Assembly (NCBI GenBank): GCA_002348345.1
Contig: DEAY01000479.1
Location: 1 to 21,339, forward strand
Direction of reading: 5' to 3'
DNA: 21,339 bases
Source of the DNA: Verrucomicrobia bacterium UBA2970
Lineage (GTDB): Bacteria > Verrucomicrobiota > Verrucomicrobiia > Limisphaerales > AAA164-E04
The notes below the pieces were generated by a model, which was given only the letters and a program-made list of their open reading frames with translations, was not told where the DNA came from and ran no database searches. Positions 6,402 through 14,300 of this stretch are shown here, piece after piece (within the stretch, counting starts at the first letter, position 1; each line of letters starts with the position of its first letter). Made by a program: the position numbers and the translations under genes.

Positions 6402-7040
6402 TTAAACATCCCCTTCTCCCGCCCCCAGGCGTTGTTCCAGTTGCTCAAATGCCGACTTGGTGAATACCAAATGATCGTACTTCAGCACTTCGTAAGTGGT
6501 CAGTGTGTTGGCCAGCGTCGCATCAATATAAGGAATGTTGCGCGCCGACAGAACAAAATGATCGATGACCGCATCGGCGACAAACAGGATCGTCCCCTCA
6601 AGCCCCATCGCCCCGCAAAGCGCCAGGCATGCTTTGGTGGACGGAGATTCAAACCGCAGTTCCTCAATCAGAACCACCTCACCTGCCTTGACCCGTTCGC
6701 TCATGGACTTTCGTAGGGCCAATCGCTTCGTCTTCTTGGAAAGTGTCTTAGCGTAACTGCGGGGTTTAGGGCCAAACACCACTCCGCCGCCTCGCCAAAT
6801 CGGTGAGCGAACATACCCAGCCCTGGCACGCCCCGTGCCTTTCTGCCGCCAAGGCTTACGCCCCGACCCCGAAACTTCAGCGACCGTCTTGGTGCAGGCG
6901 GTTCCACTTCGTTGAGCGGAGGTATAGGCGACCACCGCATCATGCACGGCCTGGGTCCCACGCCCATCTTCGATGAGATCGAACTTGACCTCATACTCTC
7001 CGGCGTCACCACCGGACGCATTCTTGACCTTAATCTTCAT
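6402..7040 (-). CDS. rplD: 50S ribosomal protein L4
   Basis: L4 has a globular surface domain and a long loop reaching the exit-tunnel constriction; in E. coli it also represses its own operon. The 212-residue product contains the loop GSGRKPWRQKGTGRARAGYV, then RSPIWRGGGVVFGPKPRSYA and KKTKRLALRKSMSERVKAGE. The loop carries the conserved KPWRQKGTGRAR at which macrolide resistance mutations occur in other species; it is intact here. The C-terminal Rossmann-like part has the family pattern RNIPYIDATLANTLTTYEVL. GGGAG is six bases before the ATG, and the gap to rplC is 18 bases. Confidence 0.97.
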   Translation of the reverse strand: MKIKVKNASGGDAGEYEVKFDLIEDGRGTQAVHDAVVAYTSAQRSGTACTKTVAEVSGSGRKPWRQKGTGRARAGYVRSPIWRGGGVVFGPKPRSYAKTLSKKTKRLALRKSMSERVKAGEVVLIEELRFESPSTKACLALCGAMGLEGTILFVADAVIDHFVLSARNIPYIDATLANTLTTYEVLKYDHLVFTKSAFEQLEQRLGAGEGDV

Positions 7041-7058
7041 TCTCTGCTCCCGTCGCCC

Positions 7059-7703
7059 CTAAGCGTCGGCCTTTTTCTTTTTCTTGGCACCCCGAATGAC
7101 AACATAGTCACCCACTGCACCTGGAATCGCCCCACTGATCAAAACCACTTGCTCCGCATCCATCACTCGGACCACTCTTAGGTTCTGAACCGTTCGCCGC
7201 GCCTGTCCCATATGGCCAGGCATCGGTTGCCCTCTCCGGACGGTTCCAGGCGTGGACCCTTGACCGATCGAACCCGGGCGCCGTTTCCAGCCTTTCGCCC
7301 CGTGGGTCGCACGTCCACCACCAAATCCGTGGCGTTTCATCACCCCTTGGAACCCGTGTCCCTTGGATGTTCCGATGGCGTCAACCCAGTCGCCAGCCGC
7401 GAAGCAATCACCGGGCTTAACCTCGTCTCCCGGTTTCACCTCGAGTTCAAAGTCACGGAATTCACGAATCCGCTGCGCGGGTGCCGATTTGTGTTTCTCG
7501 TAGTGCCCCGTCATGGGCTTGTTCACCCTGTGGGCCTTTTGGGAGCCAAACCCCAGTTGAACGGCGTCATATCCGTCGGTTTCCACGGTCTTGCACTGAA
7601 TCACCCGGTTCGGACCACACTGCACCGCCGTGACACAGATTAGCTTCCCCGCGTCGTCATAGACCTGGGTCTGTCCCAGTTTTTTTCCAAGTAAACCAAC
7701 CAT
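7059..7703 (-). CDS. rplC: 50S ribosomal protein L3
   Basis: L3 starts assembly of the 50S subunit near the 3' end of 23S rRNA and reaches toward the peptidyl transferase centre. The 214-residue product begins MVGLLGKKLGQTQVYDDAG and has IGTSKGHGFQGVMKRHGFGG, ATHGAKGWKRRPGSIGQGST and GQPMPGHMGQARRTVQNLRV. The SIGQGSTPG loop has Ser150 where E. coli carries Gln150, the residue N5-methylated by PrmB, so this site cannot be modified in the same way; Ser or Ala here is common outside proteobacteria as I recall. It ends with a Lys-rich tail (AKKKKKADA). The ATG is 2 bases after the rpsJ stop. Confidence 0.97.
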   Translation of the reverse strand: MVGLLGKKLGQTQVYDDAGKLICVTAVQCGPNRVIQCKTVETDGYDAVQLGFGSQKAHRVNKPMTGHYEKHKSAPAQRIREFRDFELEVKPGDEVKPGDCFAAGDWVDAIGTSKGHGFQGVMKRHGFGGGRATHGAKGWKRRPGSIGQGSTPGTVRRGQPMPGHMGQARRTVQNLRVVRVMDAEQVVLISGAIPGAVGDYVVIRGAKKKKKADA

Positions 7704-7705
7704 GA

Positions 7706-8014
7706 CTAAATCTTAATGGTAATATCGACCCCTGCCGGCAAATTCAGTTTCTTCAACTCATCTACCGTCTTCGCTGTCGGATCAAGGATATCGAGTAAAC
7801 GCTTGTGGGTCCGCTGCTCAAAGGTCTCGTGCGACTTCTTATCAACATGAGGTGAGCGGGTCACCGTAAACCGCTCCACCCGAGTCGGCAACGGAATCGG
7901 CCCCGCCACGCGAGCCCCCGACCGTTTCACTGTGTCGACGATCTCGCAGGCCGACTGGTCGATCACCCGGTGATCATAGGCCTTCAACCTAATTCGAATT
8001 CGTTGTCCTGACAT
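7706..8014 (-). CDS. rpsJ: 30S ribosomal protein S10
   Basis: S10 binds in the 30S head and, as NusE, also takes part in transcription antitermination with NusB. The 102-residue product reads MSGQRIRIRLKAYDHRVIDQ, then RVAGPIPLPTRVERFTVTRS and PHVDKKSHETFEQRTHKRLL, ending LPAGVDITIKI. All are standard S10 motifs. I choose the ATG at 8014 because it gives the family's normal length. An in-frame TTG at 8029 would add five residues and has a GAGG ten bases upstream, so it is a real alternative. The gene follows fusA directly; the tuf gene that sits between the str and S10 clusters in proteobacteria is absent. Confidence 0.95.
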   Translation of the reverse strand: MSGQRIRIRLKAYDHRVIDQSACEIVDTVKRSGARVAGPIPLPTRVERFTVTRSPHVDKKSHETFEQRTHKRLLDILDPTAKTVDELKKLNLPAGVDITIKI

Positions 8015-8042
8015 ACTTGCTTTGCTCAATAACTATTCGCCT

Positions 8043-10220
8043 CTAGGCCCTGATGGCATAGCTCTGTCCCGTATCCAAAATCGTCTCAAGAATGTTCGAA
8101 GGCACCTCCTCAAACTTGAGCGGTTCCATCGAATAGGACGCCCGCCCCTTGGAAAGCGACCGAACATCGGTTGAATATCCAAACATTTCAGAGAGGGGGG
8201 CTTCCGCGTTGACCAAAGCGATGTCCGGTTTCGAATCAATGCTCACGATCTTGCCACGCCGCCGGCTCATGTCCCCCAAAATATCCCCCTGGTATTCATC
8301 GGGAGTACTCACTTCCACTTTCATCACCGGTTCAAGCAGGATCATCCCGGCGTCCTTGGCGGCATCCTTGAACGCAAAAATCGCCGCCATCTTGAACGCC
8401 AACTCGTTGGAGTCGACGTCATGAAAGGAACCATCGGTGATTGTCACCTTGACATCCACCATCGGATATCCAGCCAGGACACCTCCCGCCACGGACTCCT
8501 CCAACCCAGACACCACGGCGGGGATGAATTCCTTGGGAATAACTCCTCCCACGATTCGGTTGATGACTTCGGTCCCCTTGCCGGTCTCGTTCGGCTCGAT
8601 CTTAATCACAACATGACCGTATTGCCCCTTGCCCCCTGACTGTCGAACGAACTTGCCTTCGCCCTGCGCCGATTGGGTGATCGTCTCACGATAGGCGATC
8701 TGAGGCGTGCCCGCGTTGGCATCAACCTTGAACTCCTTGAGCAACCGATCTCGGATGATCTCCAGATGAAGCTCGCCCATCCCGGCAATGATGAGTTGCC
8801 CGGTCTCGTCATTGGTGAAACACCTGAAAGTGGGATCCTCATCCGAGAGGCGGTTCAGTCCCTCACCCATTTTCTCTCGATCCGCCGTCGTTCGCGGCTC
8901 GATCGCCATCGAAATAACGGGCTCCGGAAAGGTCGGAGGCTCCAACATGATCGGACTCTTCTGACTGCAAATCGTATGACCCGTGGCAACCTTTCGAACC
9001 CCAACAATCGCTGCGATATCACCCGAGTAGATGGCATCGACATCCGTTCGCTTGTCGGCCTGGATCATCAGGACTCGGCTGATCCGCTCCTTCTTTCCCG
9101 TCGCCGTGTTCAAGACGGTGCTCCCTTTTTTCAAGGTTCCGCGGTAGACCCGAAAAAACACCAATTTACCCACGAAGGGGTCCGTCCATAATTTGAAAGC
9201 CAAGCCGCAAAACCCCTGGTCATCGTCGGCCTCAACGGGAACAATCGAACTCAAGTCGTCAACTGGATGAGCCTCCATCGCCGGCACGTCAAGAGGAGAC
9301 GGAAGATAATCAATGATGGCATCCACCAGGGGTTGAACCCCCTTTTTCTTGAAGGCGGAACCACCAATTACCGGCACCAGCTCAAGTTGACAGGTCAACC
9401 GACGAATGGCGCGCTTGAGCACGGCCGGCTCGATCGCCTGATCCTCGATCACCAACTCGGCGATTTCATCGTCCTTGTCGGCAACGGCCGCGATCAACTG
9501 ATCAAGAGCCGACTGGGCCCGAAGGGACTGTTCCTCCGTCAGATTGTTGACCGAGTATTCAACCCCCAACGGATCACTGTCGTCATAAACGATCGCCTTC
9601 TGGCTCACCACATCGATGACCCCCGAAAGATCATCCTCGCTTCCAATCGGGATCATCACCGGGTAGGCATAGGCCCCCAACTTACATCGCATCTCCTCGA
9701 CGGCGTTGTCGAAATTGGCCCCGATCCGGTCCATTTTATTGACAAACGCAATTCTCGGAACGCGATACTTTGTGGCCTGCCGCCAGACGGTTTCGGACTG
9801 AGGTTGCACCCCGGCAACCCCACAGAAAACCGCCACCGCGCCGTCTAAGACTCGCATTGAACGCTCGACTTCAGCGGTGAAATCGACATGCCCTGGGGTA
9901 TCGATGATATTGATCCGGAATGGTTGCCCCTGAAAACTCTTCTCCAATCCGTCCTCTTTCTGGGTCCAGAAACAGGTGATCGCGGCAGAGGTGATGGTAA
10001 TCCCCCGCTCCTTTTCCTGCTCCATCCAGTCGGTCACGGTATTCCCGTCATGCACCTCACCCATTCGGTGAATCAACCCGGTGTAAAAGAGGACTCTCTC
10101 CGTCGTCGTCGTCTTCCCGGCATCAATATGCGCCGCAATCCCGATGTTGCGCGTACGCTCCATCGGAAACTCCCGTTCGGGGGAGTTGGCGGATGATACC
10201 TTTTCGGAAACCGATTCCAC
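8043..10220 (-). CDS. fusA: Translation elongation factor G
   Basis: EF-G is the GTPase that drives translocation and, with RRF, ribosome recycling. The 725-residue product has G1 AHIDAGKT (residues 30-37), G2 RGITIT, G3 DTPGHVDF, G4 NKMDRIG and G5 GGSAFKKKGVQ. The domain IV to V stretch has GVIPKEFIPAVVSGLEES, GSFHDVDSNELAFKMAA (tip-proximal His and Asp kept) and the C-terminal RGKIVSIDSKP. The start is uncertain. GTG at 10220 has no Shine-Dalgarno but keeps the PxxRxRNIGI stretch seen in other EF-Gs, so I prefer it. ATG at 10163 has GGGAG six bases upstream but would leave only four residues before RNIGI. A transcription terminator lies just upstream of either start. Confidence 0.95.
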   Translation of the reverse strand: MESVSEKVSSANSPEREFPMERTRNIGIAAHIDAGKTTTTERVLFYTGLIHRMGEVHDGNTVTDWMEQEKERGITITSAAITCFWTQKEDGLEKSFQGQPFRINIIDTPGHVDFTAEVERSMRVLDGAVAVFCGVAGVQPQSETVWRQATKYRVPRIAFVNKMDRIGANFDNAVEEMRCKLGAYAYPVMIPIGSEDDLSGVIDVVSQKAIVYDDSDPLGVEYSVNNLTEEQSLRAQSALDQLIAAVADKDDEIAELVIEDQAIEPAVLKRAIRRLTCQLELVPVIGGSAFKKKGVQPLVDAIIDYLPSPLDVPAMEAHPVDDLSSIVPVEADDDQGFCGLAFKLWTDPFVGKLVFFRVYRGTLKKGSTVLNTATGKKERISRVLMIQADKRTDVDAIYSGDIAAIVGVRKVATGHTICSQKSPIMLEPPTFPEPVISMAIEPRTTADREKMGEGLNRLSDEDPTFRCFTNDETGQLIIAGMGELHLEIIRDRLLKEFKVDANAGTPQIAYRETITQSAQGEGKFVRQSGGKGQYGHVVIKIEPNETGKGTEVINRIVGGVIPKEFIPAVVSGLEESVAGGVLAGYPMVDVKVTITDGSFHDVDSNELAFKMAAIFAFKDAAKDAGMILLEPVMKVEVSTPDEYQGDILGDMSRRRGKIVSIDSKPDIALVNAEAPLSEMFGYSTDVRSLSKGRASYSMEPLKFEEVPSNILETILDTGQSYAIRA

Positions 10221-10234
10221 TTTATCTAGAGAAT

Positions 10235-10267
10235 AAAAAAGCCCCGGTTAAACGACCAACGCGGGGC
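10235..10267 (-). terminator. Intrinsic terminator between rpsG and fusA
   Basis: On the minus strand GCCCCG (10267-10262) pairs perfectly with CGGGGC (10246-10241), followed at once by six T residues (10240-10235). After a single bulged C, GTT and AAC extend the stem by three pairs and leave an eight-base loop. The stem, all G-C in its lower part with an immediate U-tract, is the textbook rho-independent form. It acts only on the minus strand, since no T-run follows on the other side. It starts 18 bases after the rpsG stop and ends 14 bases before the fusA GTG. Whether it terminates fully or works as an attenuator is not shown by sequence. Confidence 0.85.
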
Positions 10268-10285
10268 AACTTCAAATTGACCTGA

Positions 10286-10759
10286 CTACCAGCGAAAATG
10301 AGCGAACGCTTTGTTCGATTGCGCCATCTTGTGAACCTCATCACGACGACGAATCGAGGCACCCTGCCCGCGAAAAGCGTCCATGATTTCCCCCGCCAGC
10401 GCCTGGCGCATCGGAATTCCCTTTCGAGATCCGGCAAACTTCACCAACCATCGAAGAGCCAAAGCGTTCTGACGTTCCGCGTTGACCTCAAGGGGAACTT
10501 GATAGGTGGCCCCCCCCACCCGACGAGGCTTCACCTCAAGCCGAGGCTTGACGTTATCAACCGCCCGTTGAAGCACCTCAAGGGGACTCGCATCGGGATT
10601 CTTCTCCGCCAGGACGTCAAAGGCTCCGTAGACGACCCGCTCGGCGACCGTCTTTTTCCCTTTAAACATGACAACGTTCACCAAACGAGCCACCAGTTGG
10701 CTGTCGTATTTGCCATCCGGCGAAACGCTTCTCTTTATTGCTTGTCGACGACGAGACAT
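10286..10759 (-). CDS. rpsG: 30S ribosomal protein S7
   Basis: S7 starts assembly of the 30S head and touches the E-site tRNA. The 157-residue product has MSRRRQAIKRSVSPDGKYDS at the start, then LVARLVNVVMFKGKKTVAER, EVLQRAVDNVKPRLEVKPRR, VGGATYQVPLEVNAERQNAL and RDEVHKMAQSNKAFAHFRW. The VGGATYQVP and KMAxANKAFAHxRW motifs are diagnostic. The open frame extends upstream to 10882 inside rpsL, but those 41 codons read as non-family sequence, so the ATG at 10759 is used. It lies 28 bases after the rpsL stop, with only a weak GGGCAGA upstream. In E. coli S7 represses its own mRNA in the rpsL-rpsG gap, which is much longer there. An intrinsic terminator follows. Confidence 0.97.
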   Translation of the reverse strand: MSRRRQAIKRSVSPDGKYDSQLVARLVNVVMFKGKKTVAERVVYGAFDVLAEKNPDASPLEVLQRAVDNVKPRLEVKPRRVGGATYQVPLEVNAERQNALALRWLVKFAGSRKGIPMRQALAGEIMDAFRGQGASIRRRDEVHKMAQSNKAFAHFRW

Positions 10760-10787
10760 ATAAATCTGCCCAAATAGATGGCCTACC

Positions 10788-11171
10788 TTATTCTTTTTTG
10801 TCCTTCGGGCGTTTGACCCCGTACTTCGACCGGCTCTGACGACGTTTCTCCACGCCACCGGCATCGAGGGTTCCCCGAACAATATGATAACGAACCCCAG
10901 GAAGATCCTTCACGCGCCCTCCCCGCACCAAAACGATGGAGTGCTCCTGCAAGTTGTGACCTTCATCGGGAATATAGGCGATCACCTCATACCCATTGGT
11001 CAAACGGACCTTCGCCACCTTACGCATGGCCGAGTTCGGCTTCTTTGGCGTTCGCGTCATCACTTGGATGCAAACGCCCCGACGAAAGGGACAACTCTCT
11101 AGAGCTGGAGAGCTCGATTTGAGTCGAATCTTCTTACGTCCTTTTCGGACCAACTGATTAATTGTCGGCAT
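10788..11171 (-). CDS. rpsL: 30S ribosomal protein S12
   Basis: S12 monitors codon-anticodon pairing at the decoding centre. The 127-residue product begins MPTINQLVRKGRKKIRLKSS and contains RTPKKPNSAMRKVAKVRLTN, DEGHNLQEHSIVLVRGGRVK and DLPGVRYHIVRGTLDAGGV. Lys43 and Lys88 (Met counted), the main streptomycin-resistance positions, are wild type. Asp89, the residue methylthiolated by RimO in E. coli, is present. The expected phenotype of this protein is therefore streptomycin-sensitive, as an inference. No Shine-Dalgarno is visible before the ATG. It is preceded by a 133-base spacer with a candidate promoter, so rpsL may begin its own transcription unit with rpsG. Confidence 0.98.
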   Translation of the reverse strand: MPTINQLVRKGRKKIRLKSSSPALESCPFRRGVCIQVMTRTPKKPNSAMRKVAKVRLTNGYEVIAYIPDEGHNLQEHSIVLVRGGRVKDLPGVRYHIVRGTLDAGGVEKRRQSRSKYGVKRPKDKKE

Positions 11172-11205
11172 TACAGCTGAAAAAATCTCACAAAAGCACT
11201 ATTTC

Positions 11206-11261
11206 TTTCCTCTTCGGGAGAAACGGAAGGCGGATCTTATCAAAAGCCTTTCCCCGTGCAA
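11206..11261 (-). promoter_or_regulatory. Candidate promoter and leader hairpin ahead of rpsL
   Basis: In the 133-base gap between rpoC and rpsL the minus strand carries TTGCAC (11261-11256), 16 bases, then TAAGAT (11239-11234), preceded by the TGA of an extended -10 element. This resembles a housekeeping sigma promoter, though the -35 box matches the consensus at only three positions. Transcription would start near 11227. An imperfect inverted repeat (GGAAAGGC with GCCTTCC, 11253-11225) straddles the -10 box. The leader has a small hairpin (TTTCTC with GAGGAAA, one bulge, 11223-11206). No good terminator follows rpoC, so read-through from rpoBC probably also supplies rpsL. Confidence 0.4.
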
Positions 11262-11304
11262 TAGATTATTCGAAAAAAGGTTAACTTTCTTATCAGTCCT
11301 TAAA

Positions 11305-14300
11305 CTACCCTGCCAACGGCTCTCCGAGAGGTGAGGTTTCCTCCTCGACTTCCTCCTCCAAGGGGAGGAGTTCAACCAACGGTTTCACCCGAACATTTCG
11401 GTGATCGTTGTAGCCGGTTCCCGCAGGAATGATGTGGCCCATAATCACGTTCTCCTTGAATCCCCGGAGGTGATCGACCTTGCCCATAGTGGCCGCTTCG
11501 GTCAGCACCCGTGTGGTATCCTGGAAGGACGCCGCACTCAAGAAGGACTCGGTCTCCAGGGAAGCCTTGGTGATGCCCAGAAGAACCGGTTGCGCTTCAG
11601 CGGGCTTCCCGCCCATTTCATCGATTCGTTCATTCTCCCGTTCGAAGGTCGACTTCTCGATCTGTTCTCCCCACAAGAACGAGGTATCTCCTGGATCGGT
11701 AATCCGCACTTTGCGCAACATCTGCCTGACGATGACCTCGATGTGTTTGTCGTTAATGGTCACCCCTTGGAGGCGGTAAACCTCCTGAACCTCATTGACG
11801 AGATGTTCCTGCAATTCCTGGGGACCGCACACGTCCAAGATCTCATGAGGCACGACGGGCCCCTCGGTGAGCTGTTGGCCCTTCTTGACGTAGTCCCCCT
11901 TGAAGACGATCACATGCTTCGCGATCGGGATGAGATGCTCCTCCTCGACTCCCGAGTCCTGGTCGCGAATGATGACGCACCGCTTGCCACGAACACTGGG
12001 CCCAAAATCAACGATGCCGTCGATCTTGGAGATTTCAGCGGCATCTTTGGGTCGCCGTGCCTCGAATAACTCGGCCACCCGCGGCAAGCCCCCGGTGATG
12101 TCTTTGGTCTTTGAGGTTTTGCGCGGCGTTTTGGCCATCAAGGTCCCCGCCCCGATCTTGCTGGACTCCTGAACGACGATGTGAGCCCCTGAGGGGATGG
12201 GGTAATTGGCCAGGACCTCACCCCGGCTGTTCTGAATCATGATCTGAGGATGAAGATCTTCCTTGTGATCAATGATCACCATCGCCTCTTGGCCCGTTGT
12301 CTCATCGACTTCCTGCTTCATCGTCACCCCTTCGATGATGTCGTGGAATTTCACTTTCCCAGACTTCTCCGAGAGAATCGGAACATTGTAGGGATCCCAT
12401 TGCACAAAGGTTTCGCCCTTTTCAACCGTTTCGCCATCCTTAACCGAAACCACCGATCCGATCACGACCGAATACGATTCCAATTCCCGTCCACTGTCAT
12501 CAACAATGGCGATGCTTCCGTTTTTGTTCAGCACGATGCTGTTCCCATCCTCGAGTTCGACCTTCCGGATATCCTGATACACCAACTTACCTGAGAACCG
12601 CGCCTTGATTTGCGGTTGTTTGAAGATCTGGGAGGCGGTCCCGCCAATGTGAAACGTACGCATGGTCAATTGGGTTCCTGGTTCGCCGATCGACTGGGCC
12701 GCAATAATGCCCACGGCTTCCCCCTCCTTCACAAGCTGACCCGTCGCAAGGTTCCGGCCATAACACATTCGGCACAGACCCACTTTACTCTCACAGGTGA
12801 GCACCGACCGGATTCGAGCTCGTTCGATCCCGACGGATTCGACTGCGCGTGCCCGTTCCTCATTGATTTCCTCGCCCCCCTTGACGATCACATTCTTCAC
12901 GTCTGCCGGATCAACGATATCCTCGCATGAGGTTCGGCCGATTAACCGTTCGCCCAGCTTCACAACCTCGTCTTCCCCCTCGTAGATCGCCTGAACCCAG
13001 ATCCCGTTGGTCGTTCCACAATCGTGCTCTCGCACAATCACATCTTGAGCAACGTCGACCAGCTTTCGAGTCATGTAACCCGAATCGGCTGTCTTCAGCG
13101 CCGTATCTGCCAATCCTTTTCGAGCTCCGTGGGTCGAGATAAAGTACTCCAGCACGGTCAGTCCCTCTCGGAAATTCGAGAGAATAGGTCGTTCGATGAT
13201 GTCTCCAGAAGGCTTCGCCATCAAGCCACGCAACCCGGCCAACTGGCGAACCTGTTGCCGATTGCCCCGAGCACCGGAATCCACCATGAGCCAGACAGGG
13301 TTGAACTCATCCTTGCCTTGATTGTCCAACAACGTTTGCAACATGACGTTGGCGATTTGGTCCGTACAGTGCGTCCAAATATCGATCACCTTGTTGTAAC
13401 GCTCGCCCGGAGTGATCACTCCCTTCCGGTATTGCTTCTCGACGTCGGCAATCTGTTTTTGAGCCAAGTTAATCTCATCACTCTTCTCCGGAGGAATGAT
13501 CATGTCGTCGATCCCAATCGAGACGCCGGCGCGGGTGGCCTCTCGGAACCCGATCTCCTTCAAGCGGTCGAGGGTCTCAACCGTACGGTTGTGCCCACAG
13601 TGCTTGTAGCAGTGCCAAATCAGATCACCGATCTTCCCCTTGCCGATCACACGGTTGGGGAAGCCGAGTTCAGTCGGCCAGATTTCGCTAAAAATCACTC
13701 GACCTACCGTCGTTTCCACGACTTTCTTCTCAGAGTCTCCAAAAACGGTCTCCGTCCCGAGGTCTGGATTGGAAAGGAGGATTCGCTCATGAATCCCCAC
13801 CGATCCGTCCTCGAAGGCAAAAATTACCTCCTCCTTATTGCCAAAGAGTTTCAGCCGTTTCTTCTTGGTCCTGGCTAATTCACGAGGCTCGGCCGTGAGA
13901 TAATAGCAGCCCAAGGTGATATCCTGCGTGGGTGTCATGATCGGCCGGCCGCTTGAGGGGCTGAAGATGTTGTTCGGAGCCATCATCAACAGTCGCGCCT
14001 CCATTTGGGCCTCCACAGAAAGCGGAACGTGCACCGCCATTTGATCCCCGTCGAAATCGGCATTGTAGGCCGTACAAACCAGCGGATGCACTCGAATCGC
14101 TTCCCCTTCGATCAGAACCGGCTCAAACGCCTGAATCGAAAGACGATGCAAGGTCGGCGCACGATTCAAGAGCACCGGATGCCCATGGGTGACTTCTTCC
14201 AGAATATCCCATACCTCGGGAGACTGCCGTTCGATCAACTTCTTCGCCGAACGAACCGTGTGCACATACCCCAGTTCCTTCAATCGACGGATAATGAACG

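Noticed and set aside
9267..9848. A 193-codon plus-strand open frame opposite fusA
   Set aside because: It is the antisense shadow of the EF-G GTPase and second domains, with no domain or ribosome site.
10760..10882. An upstream extension of S7 by 41 residues
   Set aside because: It overlaps the end of rpsL and does not resemble S7; MSRRR at 10759 is the normal start.
11265..11304. Intrinsic terminator after rpoC (AAAG-TTAAC-CTTT followed by T)
   Set aside because: The stem has only four mostly A-T pairs and is too weak to be claimed.
13024..13878. A 284-codon open frame on the plus strand inside rpoC
   Set aside because: It lies wholly opposite conserved beta' sequence, shows no recognisable domain, and long antisense frames are common opposite GC-rich coding DNA.
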